Part shown: positions 17,203 through 24,085 of the stretch, in pieces | Layout: each line of letters starts with the position of its first letter | How positions within the stretch are numbered: the stretch's first letter is position 1 | Translations under genes and position numbers: made by a program | The notes under the pieces: generated by a model | The model's database searches: none | What the model was told of the DNA's origin: nothing | What the model saw: only the letters and a program-made list of their open reading frames with translations | Source: Gaiellasilicea sp963829845 | GTDB taxonomy: Bacteria; Actinomycetota; Thermoleophilia; Gaiellales; Gaiellaceae | Direction of reading: 5' to 3' | Assembly: GCA_963829845.1 (NCBI GenBank) | Contig: CAWHKD010000017.1 | Span: forward strand, 123,456 to 187,455 | DNA length: 64,000 nucleotides

Positions 17203-18098
17203 CAGCCGATCTCCTCGCCCGTCAGGAGGACGAAGACGTCCTCGAGGTTCGCGGCGCGCCTCTCGCCGTCGATCCCGATCCCGTCACCGTTCTCGATGCC
17301 GAGGATCGAGACGCTCGTGCCGGTGCGCCGCGTCCGCAGGCCCTTGGCGCCGGCCTCTGCCTCCACCTCGGCGAGCCGCGCGGGCGGGCCGTAGACCTCC
17401 AGCACCTCCGAGCCGGCGTGCTCGCTCACGAGCTGCGACGGCGGGCCGGCGGCGACCGCCTTGCCGTGGGACATGATCATCACCGTGTCGGCGAGGCGCT
17501 GCGCCTCCTCGATGTAGTGCGTCGACATCAGGATCGTCGTCCCCTCGCTTCGCAGCGCGTCGATCAGCGCCCACAGCTCCTGGCGCACCTGCGGGTCGAG
17601 CCCGACGGTCGGCTCGTCGAGGAGCACGAGCCTGGGACCGTGCACGAGCGCCCTCGCGATCAGCAGCCGGCGGCGCATCCCGCCGGAGAGCTCGTCGACG
17701 CGCGCGCTCCGTCGCTCGACCAGCTTCGCCAGTTCGAGCGCGCGCTCGATTGCGTCGCGCCGCTCCGCCCGGGGAATCCGGTAGAGGTACGCGAAGACGA
17801 GCAGGTTCTGCTCGACCGTCAGCGTGACGTCGAGATTGTCGAGTTGCGGCGTCACGCCGAGCAGCGCCCGCGCCTGCTTCGACTCGTCGGGGAGCTTGAA
17901 GCCGAGCAGCTCCAGCTCGCCCTCGTCGGGGAGGGCCTGCGCGGTCAGGAGGCGCATGGTCGTCGACTTGCCGGCGCCGTTCGGCCCGAGCAGGCCGACA
18001 CAGGTGCCCTCGGGCACGTCGAGATCGAGGCCGTCGACGGCGGTGATCTCGCCGTAGCGCTTGACGACCCCGCGAAGCCTGATCGCGAGCTCGGCCAT
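17202..18098 (-). CDS. ABC exporter ATP-binding protein (DrrA/NodI type)
   Basis: A 298-residue ATPase: Walker A GPNGAGKST, Q-loop TPQLDNLD, signature LSGGMRRRL, Walker B LVLLDEPTVGLD and the STHYIEEAQ switch histidine are all intact. The ~60-residue C-terminal extension is typical of DrrA-like exporters. Last but one gene of an apparent reverse operon MFS - VOC - ATPase - permease, which a GATGAGTT-N15-GTC promoter precedes. Confidence 0.93.
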   Translation of the reverse strand: MAELAIRLRGVVKRYGEITAVDGLDLDVPEGTCVGLLGPNGAGKSTTMRLLTAQALPDEGELELLGFKLPDESKQARALLGVTPQLDNLDVTLTVEQNLLVFAYLYRIPRAERRDAIERALELAKLVERRSARVDELSGGMRRRLLIARALVHGPRLVLLDEPTVGLDPQVRQELWALIDALRSEGTTILMSTHYIEEAQRLADTVMIMSHGKAVAAGPPSQLVSEHAGSEVLEVYGPPARLAEVEAEAGAKGLRTRRTGTSVSILGIENGDGIGIDGERRAANLEDVFVLLTGEEIG

Positions 18099-18104
18099 GC
18101 AGGC

Positions 18105-18486
18105 CTACTCCTGGAGCACCGAGAGGATGTTCCCGGCTGGATCCTTGAACCACGCGATCGAGGGGCCGTCGCCTCCAGGCGCGCGGGCGATGCCCTTCTC
18201 GTCCGTCTGCGAGCTCGCCCTCGTACTGCTCGAAGCCGATGCCGGCCGCGGCGAGGCGGTCGACGGCGGCGTCGATGTCGTCGACGAGGAAGTTGAGCAC
18301 GGTGAACGTCGCCGGCACGTGGTCGTCCTTGGGGTAGACGAACGTGTCGGCGCCGCCTCCGAAGTGGAGGGCGAGGCCGCCCATCTGCTCCTCGACCTCG
18401 AGGCCGAGGGTCTCGGCGTAGAACTGCTTCGCGCGCGGGATGTCGTCCGCGGAGAAGCTGGAGAACGTGCGGTTGTCCTTGAGCAT
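18105..18486 (-). pseudogene. VOC-family protein gene with a +1 frameshift
   Basis: Reading from ATG 18486 the first ~90 codons give a VOC/glyoxalase fold (NRTFSSFSADDIPRAKQFYAETLGLEVEE, then VPATFTVLNFLVDDIDAAVDRLAAAGIGFEQYEGEL). The continuation (QTDEKGIARAPGGDGPSIAWFKDPAGNILSVLQE), with the metal-ligand Glu replaced by Ser-Val at the end, lies in another frame. One extra base near 18210 explains the shift. Either the gene is broken or the assembly has a one-base error. Lies 21 bases after the MFS gene and just before the ABC ATPase, in the same direction. Confidence 0.75.
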
Positions 18487-18507
18487 CTCAGGCTCCTTTC
18501 GTCTTGG

Positions 18508-19935
18508 TCAGGCGGCTTCGAGCGCTTCCTCGCGGGCCTCCGCCGGCGCATGAGCGGCGCCGCGCAGGAAGATCGCCGCGACGGCGCCTGCCGCGATCGC
18601 GAACACCGTTCCGATCAGGAACGCGGCGTGGTAGCCGTCGACGAGCGCGGCGAGCGAGGGGTCGTCCCCGGCACGAGCGGCGGCGACGCTCGCCAGGACG
18701 GCCAGCCCGAGGGCGCCGCCGAGCATGAACGACGTGTTGACGACACCCGATGCCAGCCCCGACTCCTCGGGCTTGACGTCGCTCATGGCCGCGAGCAGCA
18801 ACGGGTTCATCGCCATGCCGATTCCGAAGCCGAGGATGATCATGCTCGGGAGTACGTCGACCGCGAAGCTGCCGTCCACGGGTGCCCGCGCAAAGAGCGC
18901 GAGACCGGCAGCGACGAGACCCATCCCGACGACCAGCGGCGGCCGGACCCCGAAGCGCATCACGATCTTGGCCGAGAGGCCGAGCGAGAACGCGCCCATG
19001 ATCAGGTTCGCCGGCAGGAAGGCCAGCCCGACCTCGAGGGGGCTGTAGCCAAGCACGAGCTGGAGGTAGAGAGCCGAAAGGAAGAACATCGCGAACATCG
19101 CCGCCGACCAGAGGACGCCGACGACGTTCGACGCTGCAACGCTGCGCAGCTTGAAGAGCTCGAGCGGCATCAGCGGCGCATCGACGCGCGCCTCGATCGC
19201 GACGAACAACGCCAGACCCGCGGCCGAAGTCGCGAGCAGGCCGAGCGTCTGTGCGGACGTCCATCCCTGCTCGTTGCCGTTGACGATCGCGTAGACCGCG
19301 AGCATCAGCGACGCCGTCACGGTGATCGCGCCGGCCACGTCGAGCTTCGTCTCGCGGCTACCGCTGTCGCCGGGGAGGAGCCTGAGGCAGAACACGATCA
19401 CGAGCGCGCCGATCGGGACGTTGACGAGGAAGATCCAGTGCCAGTTGAGGAGATCCGTGAGGATGCCGCCGGCCAGAACGCCGATCGACCCGCCTCCTGC
19501 CGCGACGAAGCCGATCACGCCCATCGCCTTTGCCCGGTCGGCCGGCTCGGTGAAGAGCGTCATGATCAGCGAGAGCGCAACCGCCGCAACGACCGCGCCG
19601 CCCAGGCCCTGAATCGCACGCCCGCCGACGAGCATCGCCTGCGAGGTCGCAAGCCCGCAGAAGGCCGACGCGATCGTGAACAGGCCGACGCCGAGCACGA
19701 AGACGCGGCGGTGGCCGTAGAGATCGCCGAGCCGGCCCGCGAGCAGCATGAAGCCGCCGAACGTGAGCGTGTACGCGTTGATTACCCACGCGAGCGACGC
19801 CTCGGAGAAGCCGAGGTCGTCGCGGATCGACGGCAGCGCGACGTTGACGATCGAGATGTCGAGCACGATCAGCAGGTCGCCGAGGCAGAGGACGTAGAGC
19901 GCGAGCCACTTCCTGCGGGTGTCGTCGATGGTCAT
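18508..19935 (-). CDS. MFS drug-export type transporter (DHA2/EmrB-like)
   Basis: A 475-residue protein with about 14 hydrophobic helices. LVVLDISIVNVALPSIRDDLG with its acidic residue in helix 1, the loop motif GRLGDLYGHRRVFVLG (motif A) and the helix-5 motif C-like GPS-type stretch (GVIGFVAAGGGSIGVLAGGILTDLLNWHWIFLVNVP) mark the DHA2 proton-antiport family. Probably exports toxic compounds. It is first in a reverse operon with the VOC gene and the ABC exporter. Divergent from the STAS gene across a shared region that carries two GATGAGTT promoter boxes forming an inverted repeat. Confidence 0.93.
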   Translation of the reverse strand: MTIDDTRRKWLALYVLCLGDLLIVLDISIVNVALPSIRDDLGFSEASLAWVINAYTLTFGGFMLLAGRLGDLYGHRRVFVLGVGLFTIASAFCGLATSQAMLVGGRAIQGLGGAVVAAVALSLIMTLFTEPADRAKAMGVIGFVAAGGGSIGVLAGGILTDLLNWHWIFLVNVPIGALVIVFCLRLLPGDSGSRETKLDVAGAITVTASLMLAVYAIVNGNEQGWTSAQTLGLLATSAAGLALFVAIEARVDAPLMPLELFKLRSVAASNVVGVLWSAAMFAMFFLSALYLQLVLGYSPLEVGLAFLPANLIMGAFSLGLSAKIVMRFGVRPPLVVGMGLVAAGLALFARAPVDGSFAVDVLPSMIILGFGIGMAMNPLLLAAMSDVKPEESGLASGVVNTSFMLGGALGLAVLASVAAARAGDDPSLAALVDGYHAAFLIGTVFAIAAGAVAAIFLRGAAHAPAEAREEALEAA

Positions 19936-19972
19936 CCGAATGCCTCCTCGTCGTAGCTTGTTCTACCTTTTC

Positions 19973-19998
19973 GACCCCACCCCACTGCGAAACTCATC
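19973..19998 (-). promoter_or_regulatory. Candidate ECF promoter for the MFS operon, GATGAGTT-N15-GTC
   Basis: On the minus strand GATGAGTT (19998-19991), a 15-base spacer and GTC (19975-19973) precede a GAGGAGG ribosome site and the MFS ATG at 19935, leaving a leader of about 30 bases. The same box and spacing occur at 20011-20036 and 21687-21712. Confidence 0.6.
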
Positions 19999-20019
19999 GG
20001 TCGCCGCGCCGATGAGTTT
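19990..20019. promoter_or_regulatory. Perfect inverted repeat made of two divergent promoter boxes
   Basis: AAACTCATCGG (19990-20000) and CCGATGAGTTT (20009-20019) are exact inverted repeats separated by eight bases. Each arm contains one GATGAGTT box, one for each of the divergent MFS and STAS genes, so the repeat is explained as back-to-back -35 elements; a repressor dimer site is the alternative. Confidence 0.6.
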
Positions 20020-20036
20020 CCGGCGCCGAGGCTGTC
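20011..20036 (+). promoter_or_regulatory. Candidate ECF promoter for the STAS gene, GATGAGTT-N15-GTC
   Basis: GATGAGTT (20011-20018), 15 bases, GTC (20034-20036). The GTG start codon lies exactly ten bases beyond the last base of GTC, so the transcript would be leaderless or nearly so. Confidence 0.6.
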
Positions 20037-20045
20037 CTAATTTGC

Positions 20046-20312
20046 GTGGACTTCGCGATCTGGGGCCCGATCGCCCGGGACGACCTGCCCGGGCTGTGCG
20101 ACCGCGTCTGCGCGCTCCTGACCGAGAGCGGCGGCGGTGACCTCCGCTGCGACGTGGACGGTGTCGACGCGGACGCCGTCACGGTCGACGCCCTCGCGCG
20201 GCTCCAGCTGGCGGCGAAGCGTCAGGGGTGCCGGATCCATCTCCGCAACGCCTCGCACGACCTGCTCGATCTCGTCGCCTTCATGGGCCTGCGCGACGTG
20301 CTGCCGGGTTAG
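20046..20312 (+). CDS. STAS-domain protein (anti-anti-sigma/MlaB type)
   Basis: An 88-residue single STAS domain. The pattern DLRCDVDGVDADAVTVDALARLQLAAKRQGCRIHLRNASHDLLDLVAFMGLRDVLPG fits STAS, but the usual phosphorylatable Ser/Thr is in the context DADAVTVDAL. STAS proteins bind anti-sigma factors or form part of transport complexes. Starts at GTG 20046 directly behind a promoter-like signature shared with the neighbouring ECF sigma gene, which raises the possibility of a regulatory link. Overlaps the convergent VOC gene by four bases. Confidence 0.65.
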   Translation: MDFAIWGPIARDDLPGLCDRVCALLTESGGGDLRCDVDGVDADAVTVDALARLQLAAKRQGCRIHLRNASHDLLDLVAFMGLRDVLPG

Positions 20313-20689
20313 GCCGTGGTGCCGCCCCACTCCTCGGGAGCGATGTCGGCGATCGTCTCCGAGAACGTCCAGTGGTTGCCGCCCGGGTCGACGACCGTGT
20401 ACTGGCGCTCGCCGTAGGGGTAGTCCACGGGAGCGCCGACGATCTGCGCACCCCGCTCGAGGGCGCGCTCGTGGTGGCCGTCGACGTCGTCGATGCGCAC
20501 CATCACCTCGGCCGGCCGGCTCACTCCACGCTGCTCGGTGATCGCAACCGCCCCGTCGCCGACCGCGAGCTGCGCCCGGTGGCCGCCCGCGCGCCAGCGC
20601 ACCGTGAAGCCAAACGTGTCGCAGAGCCACTCGGCCGCCGCGGCGACGTCCTCGTAGGCGAGCACGGGGATGACCGTGCTCGCAGGCAT
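20309..20689 (-). CDS. VOC-family protein (PhnB/glyoxalase-like)
   Basis: A 126-residue single-VOC protein. The start at ATG 20689 (MPASTVIPVLAYEDV) matches the family, which begins IPYLxYxD. AAEWLCDTFGFTVRWR, AEVMVRIDDVDGHHERALERGA and the closing GERQYTVVDPGGNHWTFSET are typical of the PhnB-like/bleomycin-resistance-like branch. It follows the ECF sigma gene by ten bases in the same direction, so it belongs to the sigma operon. Function unknown; VOC proteins of this branch often accompany SigJ/SigG-type sigma factors. Confidence 0.85.
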   Translation of the reverse strand: MPASTVIPVLAYEDVAAAAEWLCDTFGFTVRWRAGGHRAQLAVGDGAVAITEQRGVSRPAEVMVRIDDVDGHHERALERGAQIVGAPVDYPYGERQYTVVDPGGNHWTFSETIADIAPEEWGGTTA

Positions 20690-20699
20690 CGAGCGGTTG

Positions 20700-21677
20700 C
20701 TACGCGTCAAACTGGAGCGGCAGGCCGAACAGCGGGAACAGCGTCTCGGTGTCGAGGAAGAAGCTGAACTCAACGATCCTGCCGTCCTCGATCTCGAGCA
20801 CCTGGAGCGCCCACGGCTCGTAGCCGTCGCCGCTCTCGCTCGGCTTGTACTGGCCGAAGGCGGGCGAGCCGTTGGCGGCCGCAGTCGGGATCACGCGTGA
20901 CCCCTGGCAGCCGATGCCGGGGCCGAACCACCAGGTGAAGATGTCGTCGCGGCCGCTCAACCAGAGGTCGAACGGCGGCATCGACTGGGTCGCGTCCTCG
21001 TGGATCAGCGACGTGAGCGCGTCCATGTCGTAGCGCTCGAATGCGTCGACGTAGCGCGCGAGCAGCTCGGCGTCCGCGTGCTCGGTCGAGGGCGTGGCGT
21101 CGGCGGAGACGTCGTTCGCCTCGAGCGTCGCGCGCGCCCGCTGCAGCGCGCTGTTCACCGAGGCGACGCTCGTCTCGAGCAGCTCGGCGACCTCGCTCGC
21201 CTGCCAGCGCAGCACCTCGCAGAGGATCAGGCAGGCACGCTGCCGCGGCGGCAGGTGCTGCAGCGCTGCGACGAAGGCAAGCCGGATCGTCTCGCGGGCC
21301 ACCGCCTCCTCGGCTGGATCAGGGGTCGGCTGCAGCCACGTCACCTCACCCGGAACGCGCAGGTTCTCCACGATCGGCTCGCCGGCCGGCCCGAGATCCA
21401 TCGGGCGGGCGCGCCGCTCACGTCCGTTCAGCATGTCGAGACAGACGTTGGTCGCGATCCGGTACAGCCACGACCGCAGCGCGGCCCGACCCTCGAAACG
21501 CTCGTAGCCGCGCCAGGCGCGGATGAAGGTCTCCTGGACGGCGTCCTCGGCCTCGAAGGGCGAGGCGAGCATGCGGTAGCAGTAGGCGACGAGCTCCTTG
21601 CGGTGCTGCTCCAGTGCCTGCTCGAGCTCACCCGCCGCCGGAGGGGCCGTACGCGTCGACTCCTGCATGCAGGTCAT
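20700..21677 (-). CDS. ECF sigma factor with SnoaL-like C-terminal domain (SigG/SigJ type)
   Basis: A 325-residue sigma-70 family factor. Region 2 is at residues ~25-95 (VAYCYRMLASPFEAEDAVQETFIRAWRGYERFEGRAALRSWLYRIATNVCLDML), region 4 at ~130-195 (LPPRQRACLILCEVLRWQASEVAELLETSVASVNSALQRAR). Residues ~205-325 form an NTF2/SnoaL-like domain, the built-in regulatory module of such factors; no separate anti-sigma gene is present. Its own upstream region carries GATGAGTT-N15-GTC, with the ATG ten bases beyond GTC, so it is a candidate for autoregulation and for a leaderless start at 21677 (alternative start 21668). Confidence 0.92.
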   Translation of the reverse strand: MTCMQESTRTAPPAAGELEQALEQHRKELVAYCYRMLASPFEAEDAVQETFIRAWRGYERFEGRAALRSWLYRIATNVCLDMLNGRERRARPMDLGPAGEPIVENLRVPGEVTWLQPTPDPAEEAVARETIRLAFVAALQHLPPRQRACLILCEVLRWQASEVAELLETSVASVNSALQRARATLEANDVSADATPSTEHADAELLARYVDAFERYDMDALTSLIHEDATQSMPPFDLWLSGRDDIFTWWFGPGIGCQGSRVIPTAAANGSPAFGQYKPSESGDGYEPWALQVLEIEDGRIVEFSFFLDTETLFPLFGLPLQFDA

Positions 21678-21686
21678 CGTACGTAC

Positions 21687-21712
21687 GACGGCCCCCGGCG
21701 GCGGAACTCATC
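21687..21712 (-). promoter_or_regulatory. Candidate autoregulated ECF promoter, GATGAGTT-N15-GTC
   Basis: On the minus strand GATGAGTT (21712-21705), 15 bases, GTC (21689-21687), then ten bases to the sigma-factor ATG. The box overlaps the last codons of the upstream hydrolase gene. Spacing matches the other two copies at 19973-19998 and 20011-20036 exactly. Confidence 0.6.
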
Positions 21713-22985
21713 GCAACTCGCGGTCGAAGAAGCCGATCACGCGGCGCTCGTACTCGGCCGGCTCGGTCGTGATCCCGGCGATGTGCTGGCCGTTCGGGAC
21801 CTCCCAGATCTGCTTCGGCTGGCCCGCGGCGGCGTAGTACGCCTTGTTCGGCTTCGTCTCGGTGCCGCCCTGGCCGTTCTCGCCGTAGACGAAGAAGCTG
21901 GCCGTCGGCGCGATCCTGGCGACCTCGTTCTTGAGGCGCGGAGGCGGCATGGTGCTGGTGAACAGAGCCGTCGCGACCGTCACCGGGGCGTAGCCCATGA
22001 TCGCGTCGCGTGTGCTGACGTTGTCGAGCTGGTCGCGAGCAGACTGCCCGCTCGCCCCTTCGGACACGATCGCCTTGAAGGCGTCCGAGTGCGCCGCGGC
22101 GTGGATCAGCATCTCACCGCCGACGGAGAGCCCGATCGCGCCGATCCGCTCGGGATCGACATCGGGACGGCTGCGGAGATAGGCCGCCGCTGCGTGCAGG
22201 TCCCGGTCGCCGACCCAGCCGAACGTGTTCGGGTCGCCCTCGCTCGCACCTTCGCCGCGGCGATCGAAGAGGAGCACGCCGTAGCCCTGGGAGACGAGCA
22301 TGCGCGCGTGCTTCTGGGGGCCGGAGCGGCCGGGAAAGGCGATCACAGTGGCGCCGTTCCGCGAGGGTACGAACCAGCCCTCGAGCCTGAGCCCGTCGCT
22401 TGTGGTGAAGGAGACGTCCTCGGGGGTCGCGCCGAGGTTCGGCTCCGGCACGACGGCTCTCGCCGTGTGCGTGACGACGTACGCGATCGAGGTCGGGAAC
22501 AAGACGAGGCCGGTCAGCAGGACAGCCCCAATAACGGCAAGCCCACGCCGGGTGTAGCGGCGGCGGCGGCTGTCGCCGGAGCGGCGCGCCCGCCAGAGGG
22601 TCGTAATGCCGACGCCGAGAAGCACGAAGCCCGCCAGCAGCGAGAGGAAGCCGGTGAAGTCGTCGCCCGAGGGCGCGTCGGCGGCGGTGTAGTAGACCGC
22701 CTCGGTGGCGGCGAGGACGCCGAGGAAGCCGGCGAGGAGTGCGATCGAGGCACGGGCGCCGGCACGGACGCGTGTGTACCCCCACGCGCCCGCGGCCACG
22801 AGCGCCAGCAGCGCGAGGCCGCCCGGAAGGTGATCGACGGCCGTCATGCCCGGCTCCGGCTGCAGGAAGTTGTCGTCGGCGACATGGAGCCCGACGAGAC
22901 CGATCGAGGCCAGGGCGATGCTCCGCTCAGTGGCGAGGCGCGCAACCGAGCTGCGCGGGGGAACGTGGGCTGCTGCGACGCTCAT
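21708..22985 (-). CDS. Membrane-anchored alpha/beta hydrolase
   Basis: A 425-residue protein. Residues ~20-190 hold about five hydrophobic helices; residues ~200-425 are an alpha/beta hydrolase facing one side of the membrane. The strand DGLRLEGWFVPSRNGATVIAFPGRSG, the nucleophile elbow GLSVGG, and a C-terminal His in NGQHIAG are present; DRRGEGASEGDPNTFGWVGDRDLHAAAAYLR matches the dienelactone/peptidase S9-like group. Substrate unknown. The stop codon lies under the promoter box of the downstream sigma gene. Confidence 0.85.
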   Translation of the reverse strand: MSVAAAHVPPRSSVARLATERSIALASIGLVGLHVADDNFLQPEPGMTAVDHLPGGLALLALVAAGAWGYTRVRAGARASIALLAGFLGVLAATEAVYYTAADAPSGDDFTGFLSLLAGFVLLGVGITTLWRARRSGDSRRRRYTRRGLAVIGAVLLTGLVLFPTSIAYVVTHTARAVVPEPNLGATPEDVSFTTSDGLRLEGWFVPSRNGATVIAFPGRSGPQKHARMLVSQGYGVLLFDRRGEGASEGDPNTFGWVGDRDLHAAAAYLRSRPDVDPERIGAIGLSVGGEMLIHAAAHSDAFKAIVSEGASGQSARDQLDNVSTRDAIMGYAPVTVATALFTSTMPPPRLKNEVARIAPTASFFVYGENGQGGTETKPNKAYYAAAGQPKQIWEVPNGQHIAGITTEPAEYERRVIGFFDRELR

Positions 22986-23234
22986 GCTTGGTCGATCCTC
23001 CTGGTCGTGGGTGAGCGGCTACGTCCAACGTCGCAGGCTCGGTGGCGACGAAGAAGGCGGCCCGCACGTGAACCGGAGTCGGGTCAGCCGGGAGCCGGTA
23101 GTGCGGTTGACCGCCGCTACGGCCCCGGAACCGGCCATTTCGCGGCCTTCAAGTAGACTTAAGCGTCGGGCGTTTCCGGTTTTGCGCCCTTCTCATCACG
23201 GATCCCGCGTCTCTTCGAGCGGAAGGGAGGCAGC
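22986..23234. other. Divergent intergenic region, no gene seen
   Basis: About 250 bases between the divergent hydrolase and IF-1 genes. I see no conserved reading frame. An AAGGGAGG ribosome site lies just before the IF-1 ATG, and a small AT-rich island near 23150 may be a promoter, but no convincing -35/-10 pair was found. Confidence 0.4.
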
Positions 23235-23456
23235 ATGGGAGTCAAAGAGGAGAAGGTCGAACTCGACGGCGAGATCCTCGAGGCGTTCGGCGGCGGCATG
23301 TTCAAGATCGCGTTCGAGAACGGCCACGAGGCGATCGGCTACACGTCCGGCAAGATGCGCCGCTACCGGATCCGCATGGCGCCAGGCGACAAGGTCAAGG
23401 TCGAGCTCTCGCCCTACGACCCGACGCGCGGCCGCATCGTCTATCGAGAGCGCTGA
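23235..23456 (+). CDS. infA: Translation initiation factor IF-1
   Basis: A 73-residue OB-fold protein with the IF-1 signature: VELDGEILEAFGGGMFKIAFENGHEAIGYTSGKMRRYRIRMAPGDKVKVELSPYDPTRGRIVYRER. It blocks the ribosomal A site during initiation. Strong ribosome site. Unlike the main infA of most actinomycetes, it is not next to rpmJ or rpsM; it leads a row of small genes (a cold-shock-like protein and a 71-residue unknown), so it may be a second IF-1 paralog used under particular conditions. Confidence 0.93.
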   Translation: MGVKEEKVELDGEILEAFGGGMFKIAFENGHEAIGYTSGKMRRYRIRMAPGDKVKVELSPYDPTRGRIVYRER

Positions 23457-23458
23457 AC

Positions 23459-23710
23459 GTGCTCGGCGGCCGGATGCGCTGGTTCAACGAGGACCGCGGC
23501 GACGGCATGATCGAGTGCGAGGACGGCGAGCCCTACCAGGTACTCGCGGCCGACTTCGTCACGGCGCCTCCTGTCGGCCGCTGCGCCGGCATCGAAGTGA
23601 CGTTCCGCGCCGGCGAGCAGGGCCATGCGGTCGACGTCGCGTTGAGCGAGGAAGGCGCAACGCGGCGTGCGCGCCTGCGGTCGCACCGCGTCATGCGCGG
23701 TCCCTCCTGA
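23459..23710 (+). CDS. Divergent cold-shock-domain-like small protein
   Basis: An 83-residue protein starting at GTG 23459, two bases after the IF-1 stop. Residues ~5-60 resemble a cold-shock domain: GRMRWFNEDRGDGMIECEDGEPYQVLAADF, corresponding to KGTVKWFNxxKGYGFI of CspA, then a beta-rich part with EVTFRAGEQGHAVDVAL. The aromatic RNP1 motif is weakened (DGMI in place of FGFI), so nucleic-acid binding may be altered. The basic tail (TRRARLRSHRVM) could help. Tandem arrangement with IF-1 hints at an RNA or translation role. Confidence 0.6.
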   Translation: MLGGRMRWFNEDRGDGMIECEDGEPYQVLAADFVTAPPVGRCAGIEVTFRAGEQGHAVDVALSEEGATRRARLRSHRVMRGPS

Positions 23711-23715
23711 GCCGG

Positions 23716-23931
23716 ATGCGAGTCAACGACGACAACGAAGTGCGGTTGATGTTCCACCGCGCACTCGACGGCGATCCCGTGGTGCTCGGCGTCCGGCTGG
23801 AGAAGATGGTCGGTCAGATCCTGGAGCTCGCGGAGCAGGTCAAGCGCGAGCAGCCCGAGATGTACGCCGCAGTGAGAGTCTGGGAGACCGCCCCCGGGCA
23901 GATCTGCTTCCTGCTCGAAGACGCCGCCTAG
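23716..23931 (+). CDS. Small protein of unknown function
   Basis: A 71-residue acidic/helical protein starting at ATG 23716 five bases after the cold-shock-like gene: MRVNDDNEVRLMFHRALDGDPVVLGVRLEKMVGQILELAEQVKREQPEMY. The central part is predicted helical and amphipathic. No recognised domain. Position suggests cotranscription with IF-1. Confidence 0.5.
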   Translation: MRVNDDNEVRLMFHRALDGDPVVLGVRLEKMVGQILELAEQVKREQPEMYAAVRVWETAPGQICFLLEDAA

Positions 23932-23944
23932 CAGGCAGTCCCAA

Positions 23945-24061
23945 TCAGACGTCGAGCGAGTGCTTCTGCTTCGCGGCGGCGCGCTTCTCGCTGCGCCGCT
24001 CCTTGAGCGACTTCTGCGCGGGCTTCTTGCCCGCTTTCTTCGGCTTCTGCTGGCCCTTCAT
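23945..24061 (-). CDS. Tiny lysine-rich protein (38 aa)
   Basis: Thirty-eight residues, about 40% Lys/Arg, starting at ATG 24061 and reading MKGQQKPKKAGKKPAQKSLK, then KERRSEKRAAAKQKHSLDV. Strongly basic and low complexity, so it is likely to bind nucleic acid or ribosomes, or to be a disordered conserved peptide. It is convergent with the 71-residue gene and lies downstream of the MetE operon on the same strand. Real gene status rests on the clean reading frame and the very biased composition. Confidence 0.45.
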   Translation of the reverse strand: MKGQQKPKKAGKKPAQKSLKERRSEKRAAAKQKHSLDV

Positions 24062-24085
24062 GGCCGAAGTCTCGCAACAGAGCCC

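Noticed and set aside
16037..17476. Small Ser/Arg-rich forward and reverse frames over the QueA-like and ABC permease genes
   Set aside because: Composition-driven frames overlapping real genes; no motif or start signal.
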